In this document: positions 11,539 to 23,355 of the stretch, in pieces | How the letters are laid out: each line of letters starts with the position of its first letter | Position numbering within the stretch: position 1 is the first letter of the stretch | Notes under the pieces: generated by a model | Told to the model about the DNA's origin: nothing | Databases searched by the model: none | The model's input: the letters and a program-made list of their open reading frames with translations, nothing else | Assembly (NCBI GenBank): GCA_029204225.1 | Contig: CM055096.1 | Span: 7,634,002-7,698,001 of the forward strand | Direction of reading: 5' to 3' | Length of the DNA: 64,000 nt | Source: Diphasiastrum complanatum | Taxonomy: Eukaryota; Streptophyta; Lycopodiopsida; Lycopodiales; Lycopodiaceae | Position numbers and translations under genes: made by a program

Positions 11539-12999
11539 ATGGTTGAAGGAGGACCAATGAATCCACCACCGATTGTTGTTAGAAGGTCTCCTCGTTTAGG
11601 TATACCAAACTACAATGGGTTATCTGATCTCATTAGATTTTTCCAGATCTTTTCTGAATTATGTAGGATTTATGGCGAAGTCTTTCCAGAAGATAAACTT
11701 TAGTTATTTCCTATGGCCTTAACTAGAGTTACTCATTATTAGTTTTATAACCAAGAAGAAACAAAACGCATGGATTGGGAAGTTGTTAAAACCGCTCTCA
11801 TTACGAATTTTATGGAAGATTTTTTTTTCTTTTTAAGTAAATTAAAATGGGAAAGAGAGAGGCCATACGAGATTATATTGAACGGATGAAACACCTCAGA
11901 TCCGAGTGTAATCCCGATCTAATCAATGACGATGCTTTGATTATGTGGTTTTTAGCAGGTCTATCTAAACGGATTAGATGCGAGCTTAAATGTCATAATG
12001 AATACACTATGATACAAAGGCTATGGACAATGCAATTCGTGAGGATGATGAAGATTCTGACGACCGAAGCAAATGTTGTAATGTTGTCTTATACAGCAGG
12101 GCAAACCACGGCAACATCTACCACCATTGCATCAACAAATATCAATGCTACTGCAGATAAGATGATCGACGAGTTCGAGAAACTTGGTCAAAAGAGCAGA
12201 TACAGCTGGAAAAGATGTAGTCTCAACTCGATGAAAAGATTAAAGCTTTGGAAGAATTCCATGGTAAAGCGAACAAAGAACTTGAAAAGTTTGCAGAGAC
12301 TTTCCTAGCCGAAAAAATGTCTGATGTTCAATTTGAGCAGACAATCATACTATGAATGAATGTCCGATGTTGAAACAATGAATGACGAATACTATTTGTC
12401 ATCTGCATAGCTATACGGGACATGAAACAGCCTTTTGCTCATTTAATCGTCAAAATATCCAGCAAAGGTATGCCAAGCTTCAGTTTCAAGAACCTACTTA
12501 TTCAAAAGGTGATGATGGAAAACCTTTCAATTTTGCCCTTGGATTTTCAAAACGACTAGCTCTACCAATTTCAATCTAACATAGTGCTCCTCCTGCTAAT
12601 CTAATGGAACCAGAACCTTATCATGGTAATGAGCAATGGAACTATAGCAATGATCACGAGAGTGGTCCTTTAGAGCAGCATGCTATCTATGCTGCCACGC
12701 AAAAACAAGCAGCTAGACAATGGACCAAAGCGCCACTTGGATGTTTTGCATGCAGAAAAGAATGTCCTGCAAGACCCAACCCCAAAGGGTTATGGAATGT
12801 GATTACAATCAAGAAAAGACCAGTAGTTCAACTTGAACCAACTGTACCTTTGATGGTTGTTACCAGAGCTCAGAAACAAAAAGAAATTCTAGTTAATCCA
12901 GTACCTGTTGAATCAGCACCAACTATAGATATACCTACCACATCAGGGGTATATCTGAATCTCAAAGCAGAAAAGAAAAGATATCACCATATGAGGTAG
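11539..12999 (+). pseudogene. Gypsy G2 Gag (decayed)
   Basis: The likely start is the ATG at 11539 (MVEGGPMNPPPIVVRRSPR). The frame is then broken by stops at about 11701 and 11743 and by frameshifts. The capsid-like part is at 11865-12180 (DYIERMKHLRSEC, LIMWFLAGLSKRIR). The C-terminal part is at 12604-12999. Its knuckle region reads CFACRKECPARP, meaning that most of the two knuckles seen in G1 is deleted. Element G2 is therefore non-functional. Confidence 0.7.
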
Positions 13000-14740
13000 T
13001 GGATTAAACAAGAAGAAGAAGCCCAAGAAGCCGCTAAAGCAACATCCAAGAACAAATGTTAATACAAAGTTGCACCATGAAATGATCGTAAATATTCTAT
13101 CTAGCAAGATGGATATTACACTGGGAGAATTTCTTAAGCTGGTGTCTAAAGCAAAAGAAATATTAGTAGAAAGATTGACTCAAATGGAACCACAATTCTG
13201 TTAGAAGCCACTTTTTTGTGCCAGGTTTGAAGAAACAAATAGAGTACTCAAGGTGGGGACAACTTGGAAAAGTGAGCAGAAAAACATCACCTTGTCGATA
13301 CAACATAGACAATTTGATAAAGAAATAATCATGATTGATGGAGGTTCAGAAGTTAACCTGATTTCAACCAAGCTATGCGCAAATGGGGACTTACCAAGGT
13401 GAAGCCTGCCACCTTTGCCATCAAGCTAGCTGATCAAAATGACTCTCTGTCCTAGAGAAATAGTTGAAGGCATACCTGTCAAAATAGCTGGAGTGCAGTT
13501 TGTCATTACTTTTGTAGTAATGGACTTACCTGACACGCCAAATATATATCAAATTTTATTAGGATGTCCATGGTTATGAGTTGCACAAGTAATTCATAAT
13601 TGGGACACCGGCAAAATTACTTTTGAGAATCGTGAGCGTGCGGTCAAAGTAGATCCAATCACTTGGACTATCAAGCCAGTAGACTAAAGAGGAGATGATG
13701 ATTCATCAATAACAGATCATACTTGTGATCGACAAATGAAGACTCTAGGAGTCCAATATGACTCTCAAACTGACACTGTCAATTGTAATCAAGCTCTTGC
13801 AACGGATTGTATAGCAGGCTATATGTGTCAACAAAATAGTCAATCCGAATTAAGCGAAATTTTCTTACTTGATCGAACTTTGGATACACTGATCACTTTT
13901 TGCTTGAATATAATGAACTTAGCTTGGATATCAATTGATCAAATTCCAGATCTGATTGAAGATGATCTAATACATGTTAGTCATGCCTTGACTTATGATG
14001 GAGATGCAGAACTTACCGATGAGCAGATCCTCAATCACATGGATCCTACAAGATTTGGAATTCGAGATATTTTGGATGAACTGACAATAAAGCCACCAAA
14101 AGAAATTATATTGAAAGAAGGAAAAGCTCCAGGACTAATGACAAAAAAACAAGCTAAGAAACACTATAATACGGTCCTGAAATGGAAAATATCCTCTCAA
14201 AAAATTGATTCAAAAAATGTACCACCTTTATTGGATAAAAAAGAAAGAAAGGGCAAGGATCATTCTTCAAGTCGGACTTCTTGCAAGAAATCACTATCAA
14301 GGAGATCATCACTTTCAGAGACAAGCACATCTTCTAGAAAGTCATCACCTCCATAATCAATTCTTGGCAAGAAAGCTAAACGGAGATCAAAGATCAGCCC
14401 TTATGAAAAGGAAGAATCAGAAGAAGTCCAGCATGATATGCCCAAGCATTTTAAATGCTATACTTTGGACGATGTTGTAATTATATTACCCAAGGCTCAT
14501 TATCAACCAGAAGAGCAAGCATCAGAAACAAAAGAGGTTTACGATGGACCACTAGATAGGACTCAACCAATGAATCTTTATGAACTAGGAGAGCTAGAGA
14601 AAATTGTTCAAGTTGGAGCGCAACTTACTCCCGAACAATTTCAAGCATTAAGAATGTTATCGATCAAGTACCAAGATTGTTTGTCTGGACATACAAGGAT
14701 CTCAAAGGAATTTCTACTTCGGTTACCAAGCATACGATAG
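13000..14740 (+). pseudogene. Gypsy G2 protease and protease-RT spacer
   Basis: Protease is marked by IIMIDGGSEVNLIS at about 13326-13367; Asp-Gly-Gly is in the active-site position. Stops and shifts follow. A 206-codon frame at 13736-14356 is a spacer ending in a Ser/Lys-rich tail. The frame at 14438-14740 precedes reverse transcriptase. I recognise no separate domain in the spacer. Confidence 0.55.
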
Positions 14741-15433
14741 CCTTGATGTCTGACGCAATTCCAAAGGTCACAAAATTTTATCGCTATAATTCGAATATTA
14801 TGGATCTTATAGAGAAAGAGCTACAAAGATTACTTGAAGAGGATTTTATTTATGAAATCGAAATATAGAATGGATTTCTCCAATTGTCGCTGTTCCTAAG
14901 AAGAATGGAAACATGTGAGTTTGTGTGAATCTCTCAAGGCTTTGAACAAAGTGTTGCAAAAGGATCACTTTTCGTTACCCTTTACTGAAAGCATATTGGA
15001 CCCACTTGCTGGAACAAAAGCATACAATTTTTGGGATGAATATAGTGGTTACAACCAAGTTAAGATCACACCTATGGATCGCCATAAATCAGCTTTTGCA
15101 ACAGAATAGAAAACTTATGCCTATAAAGTTATGTCATTTGGACTTTGCAACGCACCTAGTTCATTTCAAAGAGTCATGCAGTTTGCCTTCAAAGACTACA
15201 TGCAGAAATTCCTTGAAATCTAATTGGATGATCTCTGAGTCAATAGTGCTGATATAGACCATTTGGATAGTTTAAAAAAAGTATTTGAATGTTGTCACAA
15301 ATACCAAATCTCCTTAAATCCAAAAAAGTTTCAAATTTGGATCACTCATGGAGTTGTCCTTGGACATGTGATATCAAGACATGGCATTGTTAGAGATTAT
15401 TCCAGAATCAAAGTCATCATCGAGTCACCGCTA
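14741..15433 (+). pseudogene. Gypsy G2 reverse transcriptase (truncated)
   Basis: Frames 14677-14868, 14915-15109 and 15263-15475 give Gypsy reverse transcriptase motifs in order: LQRLLEEDFIYEI, LNKVLQKDHFSLPF, YSGYNQVKI, VMSFGLCNAPSSFQRVM, and a damaged catalytic motif where LDD is flanked by stops at about 15222-15240. The next motif, SLNPKKFQIW, is present. RNase H and integrase are absent because LTR sequence starts at 15434. Confidence 0.75.
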
Positions 15434-16545
15434 TGTTGGAGGGTTTGCGGATCCCAAGCATTAGAGGAGTTTTGAGTTCCAAAAAGACCCTTTAAAAATT
15501 CGTGCAAGATGTCTTTTTTATTATTAAAAAATTATAACACTAATACTTTTGACTTGTCATAACCTTTTGATCATCGCTCAAAAGTATATCATGTAACATA
15601 TCATTGAAAAGCCCTTGTTGAGCGCTTTCCAATGCACCAAACTTCGCTAAATTCGGACTTACCATTAAAACGTTATGCCATTTTTAGTATGGAATCAAAA
15701 TGTGGACTCAAAAAGTTACATTACGTAGATTTCAAATTTGAGTGTTTTGATTGGTCCATGTGTAAAAAAAATTTGTGAAAAAATATAAGAAGAATTTTTA
15801 CAAAGGGTCTTTTATGGATTTAGAACTCCTCTAATGGAAACCCTAACCCTAGTTAATAAGTGAGAAGGATTTGGCACCCTGTGTGTGTAAGTCCAACCCA
15901 ATGATCACATAGTTATTTGATTAATTAGAATGTTAATAAAAGGACTTTAGGCCATTTTGCGGGACTTTTAATGTCGCAGGGCCTAAATGTCAAGTTAGTG
16001 AATAAAGTTGGGTTTCCCTCCAATTTTGATGGTTTCCACACTTTTTTAAATTTGAACAAAAAGAGAGGCAAGACTGGACCAATAGGATTCAGAGGCCAGG
16101 TTCCTCCTCTCTACTATAAAAAGGGACCAACTCGAGTTGCTCCTCATGTTCATTTCCTCATTTCAATAAAGCAGATTGGTTCTCTTTAGAAATGGATTGA
16201 TGAATGTCCTTGATCTTCCTCTCTTTTCTTCCATTTCTCATGCTTTCTTTGGATTTTGCTAATTGTTGGATTTGATCATTATTTGGATTGCTATTTCTTA
16301 TGCTTTTTGTGAGAGAGAAAAGGAGAGAGAGAAGAGTAACTTTCTATCATTGTTGTGGATTTAGGGTTAATGGAAGTAGGGTTAATGGATGTAATGTTAA
16401 TGCTTAGTGTTAATGGATGTTAGTGTTAGATCCTCCATTCATGTTGAAATCTGAACTATATTATCGCTCTCATGGGAACGAACCTACGCGTGACAACTAA
16501 CTCCGTCTCTTTGATGCTAGATTGACTAGATCTTGGATTCAGTTT
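15434..16545 (+). mobile_element. Second LTR of Gypsy G2 family, split by a MITE
   Basis: It starts TGTTGGAGGG and is homologous to 10060-10846. The MITE at 15459-15836 splits it 25 bp from its start. After the LTR-like part comes sequence similar to the G2 internal 5' region (GCATGTTTGG, TTGCATTAGGCAT at about 16547-16600). It may therefore be a 5' LTR of a neighbouring copy or an LTR shared by recombination. The LTR end and primer site appear deleted. Confidence 0.6.
15459..15836 (+). mobile_element. MITE copy 2 (378 bp) inside an LTR
   Basis: It starts CATTAGAGGAGTT and ends CTCCTCTAATG, and is homologous in inverted orientation to 9194-9572. The other LTR of the family (10083-10100) lacks it and serves as a nearly matching empty site. 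It is non-coding. Confidence 0.8.
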
Positions 16546-16700
16546 GCAGCATGTTTGGTTGATGGTTAACTTGCATTAGGCATCTTGTCGTGGCATGCTA
16601 GGGTTAGCTTTGCATTATGGATGTGATTTGTGAGAGTTATGTCCAAAAACATTCAAAAAATGAGTGGTGACTGTATTTTTTGTTTTTTAAGTTTTTGCCT
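16546..16700 (+). other. Residual Gypsy internal sequence
   Basis: Similar to the sequence just after the G2 primer site (10885-10950). No primer site survives. Confidence 0.4.
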
Positions 16701-17275
16701 ATTTTTTATTCAATTTTTGCCCTACTTTTTGTTTCCTATAATTCAATCTGAATGACCATTGTAAATCATTGAAAGGGCTTTCTTTCCATCTAATTTTTTT
16801 TTAATTCCGTTTAGTATTGAGCAAGTTACAATTTTTTGAAATTGGCAACAAAATTCTGTAAACTTGTCAAAAACCAGAAACTTCCAGATTCGGTTTTTTC
16901 TGCCCTGTTTGATTCATTTTTTACCCTACTTTCTATTCTTTGTAATTCAATTTGAATAGGTACAGTTGTAGAGCATTGGAAGGGCTTTCTATCCTTATAT
17001 TTTTTTTGGATTCCGTTTAGTACTGGGCAAGTTACAAATTTTTGAAGTTGGCAACAAAATTCTATAAACTTGTCAAAAACCAGAAACTTCCAGATTCGTT
17101 TTTTTTTCTGCCCTGTTTGATTCATTTTTCGCCCAACCTTCTATTCTCTATAATTTTATCTAAATAGCTAGACTTGTAGAGCATTGAAAGGGCTTTCTGG
17201 AGATATAATTGTTTTCTCATTTCGTTACATTGAGGAAGTTACAAATTTTTAAAAATGTCAAAGAAAAGAAATTTT
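16701..17275 (+). repeat. Tandem repeat, about 207-bp unit, nearly three copies
   Basis: The anchor GAAAGGGCTT occurs at 16771, 16978 (one mismatch) and 17186, a spacing of 207 and 208 bp. Each unit also has a GCAAGTTACAA block and, in the first two, CTTGTCAAAAACCAGAAAC. The third unit is truncated. Minus-strand frames in the array are by-products of the repeat. Confidence 0.8.
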
Positions 17276-17626
17276 GCAATTACCTTGTCGTTAGCTTCAA
17301 CAATGTCATTGCTAGCAGGTGCACCTATCTACAAGAATCAACATCAACAAGCATTATCTTGGGATCTTTTTTGGATGGTGTCGACTACCCATTTGTCAAT
17401 GCACAACATTATCATGAATGGCCACCGGACCCATATGGCTATTCAAGCGTCGAGGTTGGTGTCGTGGGACCGCCACCAGGCTTTTTGTGAGAGAGAAAAG
17501 GAGAGAGAGAAGAGTAAGTTTCTATCATTATTGTGGATTTAGGTTAGTGGAGGTAGGGTTAATGGATGTAGTGTTAATACTTAGTGTTAATGGATGTTAG
17601 TGTTAGATCCTCCATTCATGTTGATC
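17276..17626 (+). repeat. Partial duplicate of the Gypsy LTR
   Basis: From about 17481 the sequence repeats 16309-16450 (TTTTGTGAGAGAGAAAAGGA, then the GTTAATGGATG series). Before it, 17276-17480 has an open frame with no recognised product. Confidence 0.55.
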
Positions 17627-18129
17627 TACACCAAAATCGAGTTTTTTGCTTTTGTAGATTGGATCTTTTTTAGATCAAAATCGTATATAGTTCTATAAAC
17701 TTGATGAATTTCAATTTTTGATTTCACATACTGGATTTGGCCAATTTTTGGATCATTGGATCAGCCTAAGTGGTGGCTAATAGATTGCATATCAAATTTT
17801 CAGCATTTGCATGTAGATTTGAAATAGTCAATTTTTTGTGATTTTGTCAAAACCCTAATTTTGATTGGATCTCGAACTAGTGAGTTTGCTAGACTTTATT
17901 TGAGTGTGTTTCAATCTTAGGAAGTGACAAAGTCATTAGATTGAGGATAGATCATAGGTTGATCAAGATTCTATGATTCTATGTGTTGGTTTGCTTGGTA
18001 TAAGTGCTAGAAGAGAATTGTTGAGATAGTTTCAAATCTTTGTGATTTCTTTTGAAAACATTTGTTGTTGTTCAAAGGAGTACTTTGTGCATTGAAACAG
18101 TTTGAAAAAGAAGATTAGGTCATTGTTAC
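17627..18129 (+). other. Leader region before element B
   Basis: AT-rich and non-coding, immediately upstream of a Copia gag start. I see no clear primer site or LTR end here, so the 5' LTR is missing or unrecognised. Confidence 0.35.
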
Positions 18130-19430
18130 ATGGCAACCTCAATTGGAGTCATGTTGGAAGCCAATCATAGGCTTACTGCAAGTAACTATTCATTGTGGAA
18201 AGTGAGGATGGAATCACTTATTGAGATGAATGATGTTTTGGATATTGTTGTAGATTTGGAGGAGAGACCAGCAACACAACAAGATCAAATGAGGTATGAT
18301 AAGATGGCCAAAAGAGCTCTACACATTATCAAGATGAATGTTACCGATGAGCTTCTTAAGGAAGTTGGTAAGTGTACTTCATCTAAGGATGCTTGGGATT
18401 CATTGAAGAAGCTTTATGAATCCAAGTAACTTCTAGAGTGTTGACTCTAAGAAGACAAATCTTTTCTTGTTTTCAAAAGAATGCAAAAAGTCCAAGTACT
18501 TTTGTTTTGAGAATGAAAGCATTGAATGATGAGTTGGCTTGCATTGATGAGACCATTAAGAAATGAGAGAATATTCAAGTGATTCTTAGTGGATTTTTGG
18601 ATGCTCATGCTGATATTGTTCAAAGTATTTCTATTCAAAAGAATTTGCTAAGTTTGATTGATCTTCAAGAGATCTTGATCAATGAAGAATATAGGCTTCA
18701 AGCAAGAGGTGGATCTACATCGACATTTCAAGAGGTGGATGTACATCGACACGGAGGATGCTATGTTCACAACAAAGGAAAAATTCAAGGGCAAAACCAA
18801 AAGTAAGTTGTCTAAAGGGCAAGATCAAGTGGATGCAAATGGCAAAAAGAAGTATAGATCAAAGCTCAAGTGCTTTTATTGTGGCATCAAAGGACACTTT
18901 GCAAGTGAGTGCTACAAGAACAAGAGAGATCAACGAGACAAGCAAGGCAATCTTACTCTTGATGAGGATGGTTTGGATATGCAAATGATGATGCTTTTGT
19001 GATGTCTTCATCTATGCTTGCTAATGATGGAGATCTAGATCCTTGGTGGATTTATAGTGGAGCAAGTTCATGACTTTTCACAAAGAGTACTTCACTTTTT
19101 TGTTTGCACACGGAGATGACAAGTGGGTGATCTACACGCCAATGATGGTGAGTGTGCAATCAAAGGGATTGGCACAATTTATATTTCTCTCTCTACAAAT
19201 AGGAATGTTCATTTGGAAGATGTCTTGTTTATTCCATCTATTACCAAGAATTTGCATAGTGTGAGTCAAATGCTAAGTAAAGGCCTCAAGGTTGAGTTTG
19301 ATGGAGATACTTGTATGATCAAAAGAAAGGATGTCTTGATTGAAAAAGGTAAAAGGCAAGGAAAGTTTTCAAACTAGATGCTTGTGTTCGACAAGGATCA
19401 AGTTCTTAAGGAGTGACAATGGTGGTGAGT
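18130..19430 (+). pseudogene. Copia element B: decayed gag-protease with a splinter of integrase
   Basis: Gag starts MATSIGVMLEANHRLTASNY and matches the UBN2-type Gag of Copia-1. A one-base loss at about 18428 shifts the frame after YESK. The CCHC knuckle is intact at about 18870-18912 (CFYCGIKGHFASEC). Protease reads DPWWIYSGASS, so the catalytic Asp is Tyr (codon 19053-19055), and a deletion follows. At 19395-19430 a splinter of integrase (FLRSDNGGEY) joins directly to LTR. Most of pol is deleted. It cannot be active. Confidence 0.75.
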
Positions 19431-19871
19431 ACAAAACACTTTCTGAAAGTGTGGGAAAGTTAGAAGTCGAGTTTGGGTAGATTCAAATTTGAATGTTGGG
19501 TACTTTGAATCTAGACCCAAAAATAGCAATGTTAGCATTTGGTGGAAAAGCCAAGTGGCCAAATAGGGTTTAAGCCTGTTATAAAGGAAGTAACTCATGG
19601 AGACACATATCTTCTCTCTTCTCTATCTCATTTCATGCTTATACATGGTTTTCTTGGGTTCTACTATCCATTGGTGTGATACACTTGTGATTGCATGCAA
19701 TTCTATGTGTAGAATGATCTATGTTTGTTATTTTTGGATCTACACGTGTGAAATATAGTAGCTTGCTGATTTTATACGGACAACAATAGTACTTTATCAT
19801 TTGATTCATGTTTGATCAAATTCTATCAAAGTTTGCATCTCATTTTGTGTGTAGATGCTGATTTTTCTACA
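19431..19871 (+). mobile_element. 3' LTR of element B (5' part missing)
   Basis: Homologous to the LTR of element A from 5066 onward, with a TATA-like TTATAAAGG at about 19578 and CACGTGTGAAAT at about 19744. The probable end is CTACA at 19871. Confidence 0.6.
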
Positions 19872-19927
19872 TTGGTGACATTGGTTGTTTGCAGGGAGAA
19901 AGACCTACAAACAACCAATGTCACCAA
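19872..19927. repeat. Perfect 20-bp stem with 16-nt loop
   Basis: The left arm TTGGTGACATTGGTTGTTTG (19872-19891) is exactly complementary to the right arm 19908-19927. It starts right after the LTR of element B. No poly-T tract follows that would argue for a terminator. Confidence 0.8.
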
Positions 19928-21540
19928 GTTATTTTTTATGGAAAATCATCATCGCACACTATTATGCCAATGCGAAACTGCTTAAAATTGATGCGTAAAT
20001 GGCCCATTATGGCCGGTTGCACTTTTATTGAAACTCTATCTAGTTATTGATTTATGCTGGACTTATATTTATTTAAGAGACTTATGCCCCTAGTTCTCAG
20101 GTTTGTCAGGGCTAGGAGGTGACAGTTCATTTTTAAAAACTAGTTAAATGGAAACTTTATTCACCGAAGGCCACTATAGTGATTTAAAACCAAATTTGGG
20201 GCTCTGCCCTTAAGTTTGGGCCCAACTACCAAAAAACCCCTTGTTGATGCCCATTCACGAAAAGGTGTACCTCTTTCGGCTTCAGCCCTCTCTAGCATTA
20301 GAAGAGGCCAGCCTCTGCGTAGCATTCATCCATTGTCATTTTGAGAGAAACTTGGTGAAGAGAAAGAGTTTGTGGAGTAGAGGAAGACAAATGAGAAGAA
20401 GCAAGGCTATTTGATCCGTGCTTGGTGCCTCCCGTTTCTATGCCTCCCACTCCACTCTCAGCCTTTCTCATTCTTCTGTCCATTATTATTCAGTGCTCAC
20501 TTTGGAAGAGAGAAGGAAGGAGAAGAAGCAATGTGCTTGGTGCCTCCACTCTCTATATTTCTTACCCCGTTGTCTGATTCATTCATTGCTATTGATTTTT
20601 TGGTTGATTTATAGCATTGTGGGACTTCATTTTGTATCCCTTTGTTGTCTTTAACCCTATGGTTGCAGGCCCTAACATTGTGAGGATTGTACTTGTATAT
20701 CTTTCCTATCTCTGAAATTTACTTGCAGGCCTGTAAAAAAAGTTGGAAGCTTTGTTGCCTCATTGGAAGGGATTCTAGCCTGAAAGATTGATCCTTTATT
20801 GTTATCTACCTATTAATAGTATTGTCAGATCTGTGTGTGCTTGAATCATGATTGTTTGCAAGCATTGACAGTTTATTTGAAGAAACTTCTTTGAAAGTGT
20901 TCATAAGGCATTTTCCTGCTTGTGGATTGTTGAAAACCAAGCCATTTGTATTCTTTTGAGTTTATAAAGAGGTTAATCGATAGTTTGTCAATCATTGTTT
21001 AGATTGTCTTGCCCATAACCCACTTGATAGCCAGAAAGAATATCACGGCTATAGCTCCTTGGAAGACACTTCAATTACCTACTAAATGCTTTTCAGACAG
21101 CTCGCTGTATGATTGAGATTTATTGCACAGAGAGCCATTTTACAGTCTATACATTGCTGGTTTTTGAGTCACGTTCTACATCCTTGAAATTGCTGGTTTG
21201 CAGGCTGTTTCCCTGTTAAAAATCGCAGACCTGTCCATCCCCACCTAACAGGCTAATTTGTGCCCTCTTTCCTTTTACCTACAGTTTTGTTCGGGCTCGT
21301 TCCCATCTCACATCGCCTTGTGCCCCCTTTCTTGCTATACCTTTCTTATCTACGGGTCCCTACCTTCCTCACTTGCGGTTTTACTACTACCTTCCTTACT
21401 TATGTCCTATTTGCAGCCATCCTACTCATCATCTGTGCTATCTGCGCTGATTGCGACCATCTACAATTTTGAATCCCTGCTGTTAGTGGCCTCTTCTCTT
21501 TCCCTACCTGCGGTTTCTTCTGGCCTACCTGTGTTCATCT
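19928..21540. other. Unassigned non-coding DNA
   Basis: I see no transposon protein, tRNA or long credible frame. Short frames at 20411-20654 and 21258-21545 lack codon structure and recognised motifs. Pyrimidine-rich stretches are common at 21240-21500. Confidence 0.4.
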
Positions 21541-22240
21541 CGTAGGCTAACATGTAGGCTTACCAAAGATCTGTCACATTGCCTGCCTGCAATCCCTTAA
21601 CCCTGTGCATTATCTTTAATCTAAATCTGTGGCAATTATGTGACAAATTCAGTGCTAGGGTCACGTGGATTTTGCTAAACTGTTCGGTTTATTGTCGATT
21701 GCGGTTTTCAAAGCCAGTCCAATTGCATACAGGGAGAAACTGAACTCATACTTATCTTGCCATTTAATAGTTGAAGTAAGTACTTACAAAGTTCAGTTAT
21801 TGTTCAACAATTAGATAGCAATGTTGTTGTTCAATTAAGGTATCACAATTTTATGGATCACAAATGGCACTCTATGTTATTGTTCGTTTATAATCAGAGT
21901 GTAATAAGCAATAGTTATCTAAACAATGGCAAGATAAGTATGAGTTTAGTGTCTCCCTGTATGCAGTTGGACTGGCTTTGCAAATGCCAAAAGGCGGTTG
22001 CCAAACAAGTGCCAAACCTCTACAGCTCACCGAGTGCTAACAGAGAACCAAACAAGATGCAAAACTGCAATCGACAATAAATTGAACAGTTTAGAAAAAT
22101 CCACGTGGCCCTAGCACTGAATTTGTCACATAATTGCCAAAATTTTAGATTAAAGGTAATGCACAGGGTTATTGGTAGAGATTGACATAGGCAATGTGAC
22201 AGATCTTTGGTAAGCCTACAGTTAGCCTATGAGATGAACA
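21541..22240. repeat. Long imperfect inverted repeat
   Basis: The arm at about 21541-21765 is complementary to about 21920-22240. Shared blocks include GTGACAGATCTTTGGTAAGC, TAGCACTGAATTTGTCACAT and CTTATCTTGCCATT read on the second arm. The second arm carries about 80 extra bases (about 21985-22065). The spacer is about 155 bp. Transcription through it would give a hairpin RNA. It may be two inverted copies of one repeat. Confidence 0.75.
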
Positions 22241-22560
22241 TAGGTAGTCATCTCTAATGAACAAGGTATAAGCCTATTGATTGAAAGAAATTCTAATAGC
22301 CATTGTATAGCCCATTTAGCTTTCCAAAAGTCGTGGCTTTCTATAGTGGAATGGTTATTGTCCATTTCAAAGTTCCCTAGGCTACCTGGAAATTGCTTGT
22401 TGACCATTTGAAACTTGCCTTACCAATTGCCATTGAAAGTGCTTGTGGTCATGAATGTCTTATTTCCGACTCCATACCCAATGGAGCTTGAGCTATAATT
22501 GTGGTATAGACTGACTTCCATTAGCATTCCTTTAGATTGATAGCATATTTGGGGATAATT
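22241..22560. other. Unassigned non-coding DNA
   Basis: No recognised feature between the inverted repeat and the Gypsy fragment. Confidence 0.3.
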
Positions 22561-23355
22561 TTATAATCCTTCATTGGTAGAGTAGCTTCTTTTGTAACCC
22601 AAGATCTTTTTGTGGACTGGATCATCAATGACCTAAAATCTTTCACAAACAAGACATGTAACATGGGGCGTATTGCAAGATGGCTACTTTTATTGACCGA
22701 ATTTGATTTTTATAGTGTGATTCGAAAGGGTAAACAACATCATCTCACCAACCGTGTCTCAAGGATTGAATTAGCACCACTTAACATTGAAGTGGATGAT
22801 GAACTATCAGATGCTACATTGTTTTATGTTGAAGGAATACATGAGTGGGCAGTAGATATTGCTGAATATCTGATACCAGACCAACCTAATGATTCCTTAA
22901 CAAAAGTACAAAAGAAATAATTGATTCTTAAGGCAGAACCTTATCAATTGATTGCTGGACAATTGTATCGTCGAGAAATGGATGAGATTTTGCGAAAATG
23001 TGTTTTGCCGCATGCAGTACCTGAACTTATCATGTTTTCCCATAATGGAATGGGCGGAGGACATTTTTCAACAGATATCACTATTTGCAAACTTTTACAA
23101 TCAAGGTATTGGTGGCCTACACTACATAAAGATACATAAAATTATATTCAATCATTTGATGTTTGTCAATGAGCACATCGTCCTACATGACAAAATTATG
23201 AACCTTCATCCAGTTTCATCGCAAGCACCGTTCGAGAAATGGGGCCTTGACTATGTGGGTCCTATTCATCCTGCGACAAGAGGATCTCGGGCCAGATATA
23301 TCGTCATTGCAACCGATTATATGACCAAGTGGGTTGAAAGATTCAACACTCTATG
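22561..23355 (+). pseudogene. Gypsy fragment: end of RNase H and start of integrase
   Basis: The frame at 22612-22920 contains GRIARWLLLLTEFDF and VIRKGKQHHLTNRVSRI, the typical end of Gypsy RNase H (the usual ADALSR is degraded). From 22921 the integrase zinc-finger region follows (HNGMGGGHFSTDIT, then RYWWPTLHKD). The core start appears at 23215-23340 (FEKWGLDYVGPI, ARYIVIATDYMTKWVE). Stops at 22918 and 23137 and a shift break it. It ends within the integrase core. Confidence 0.75.

Noticed and set aside
16826-17125. Minus-strand 99-codon frame with an internal duplication
   Set aside because: The duplication is just the 207-bp DNA tandem repeat.
21258-21545. Hydrophobic Leu/Ser-rich frames on the plus strand
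   Set aside because: Pyrimidine-rich non-coding DNA gives such frames; two frames are open at once and neither has a motif.
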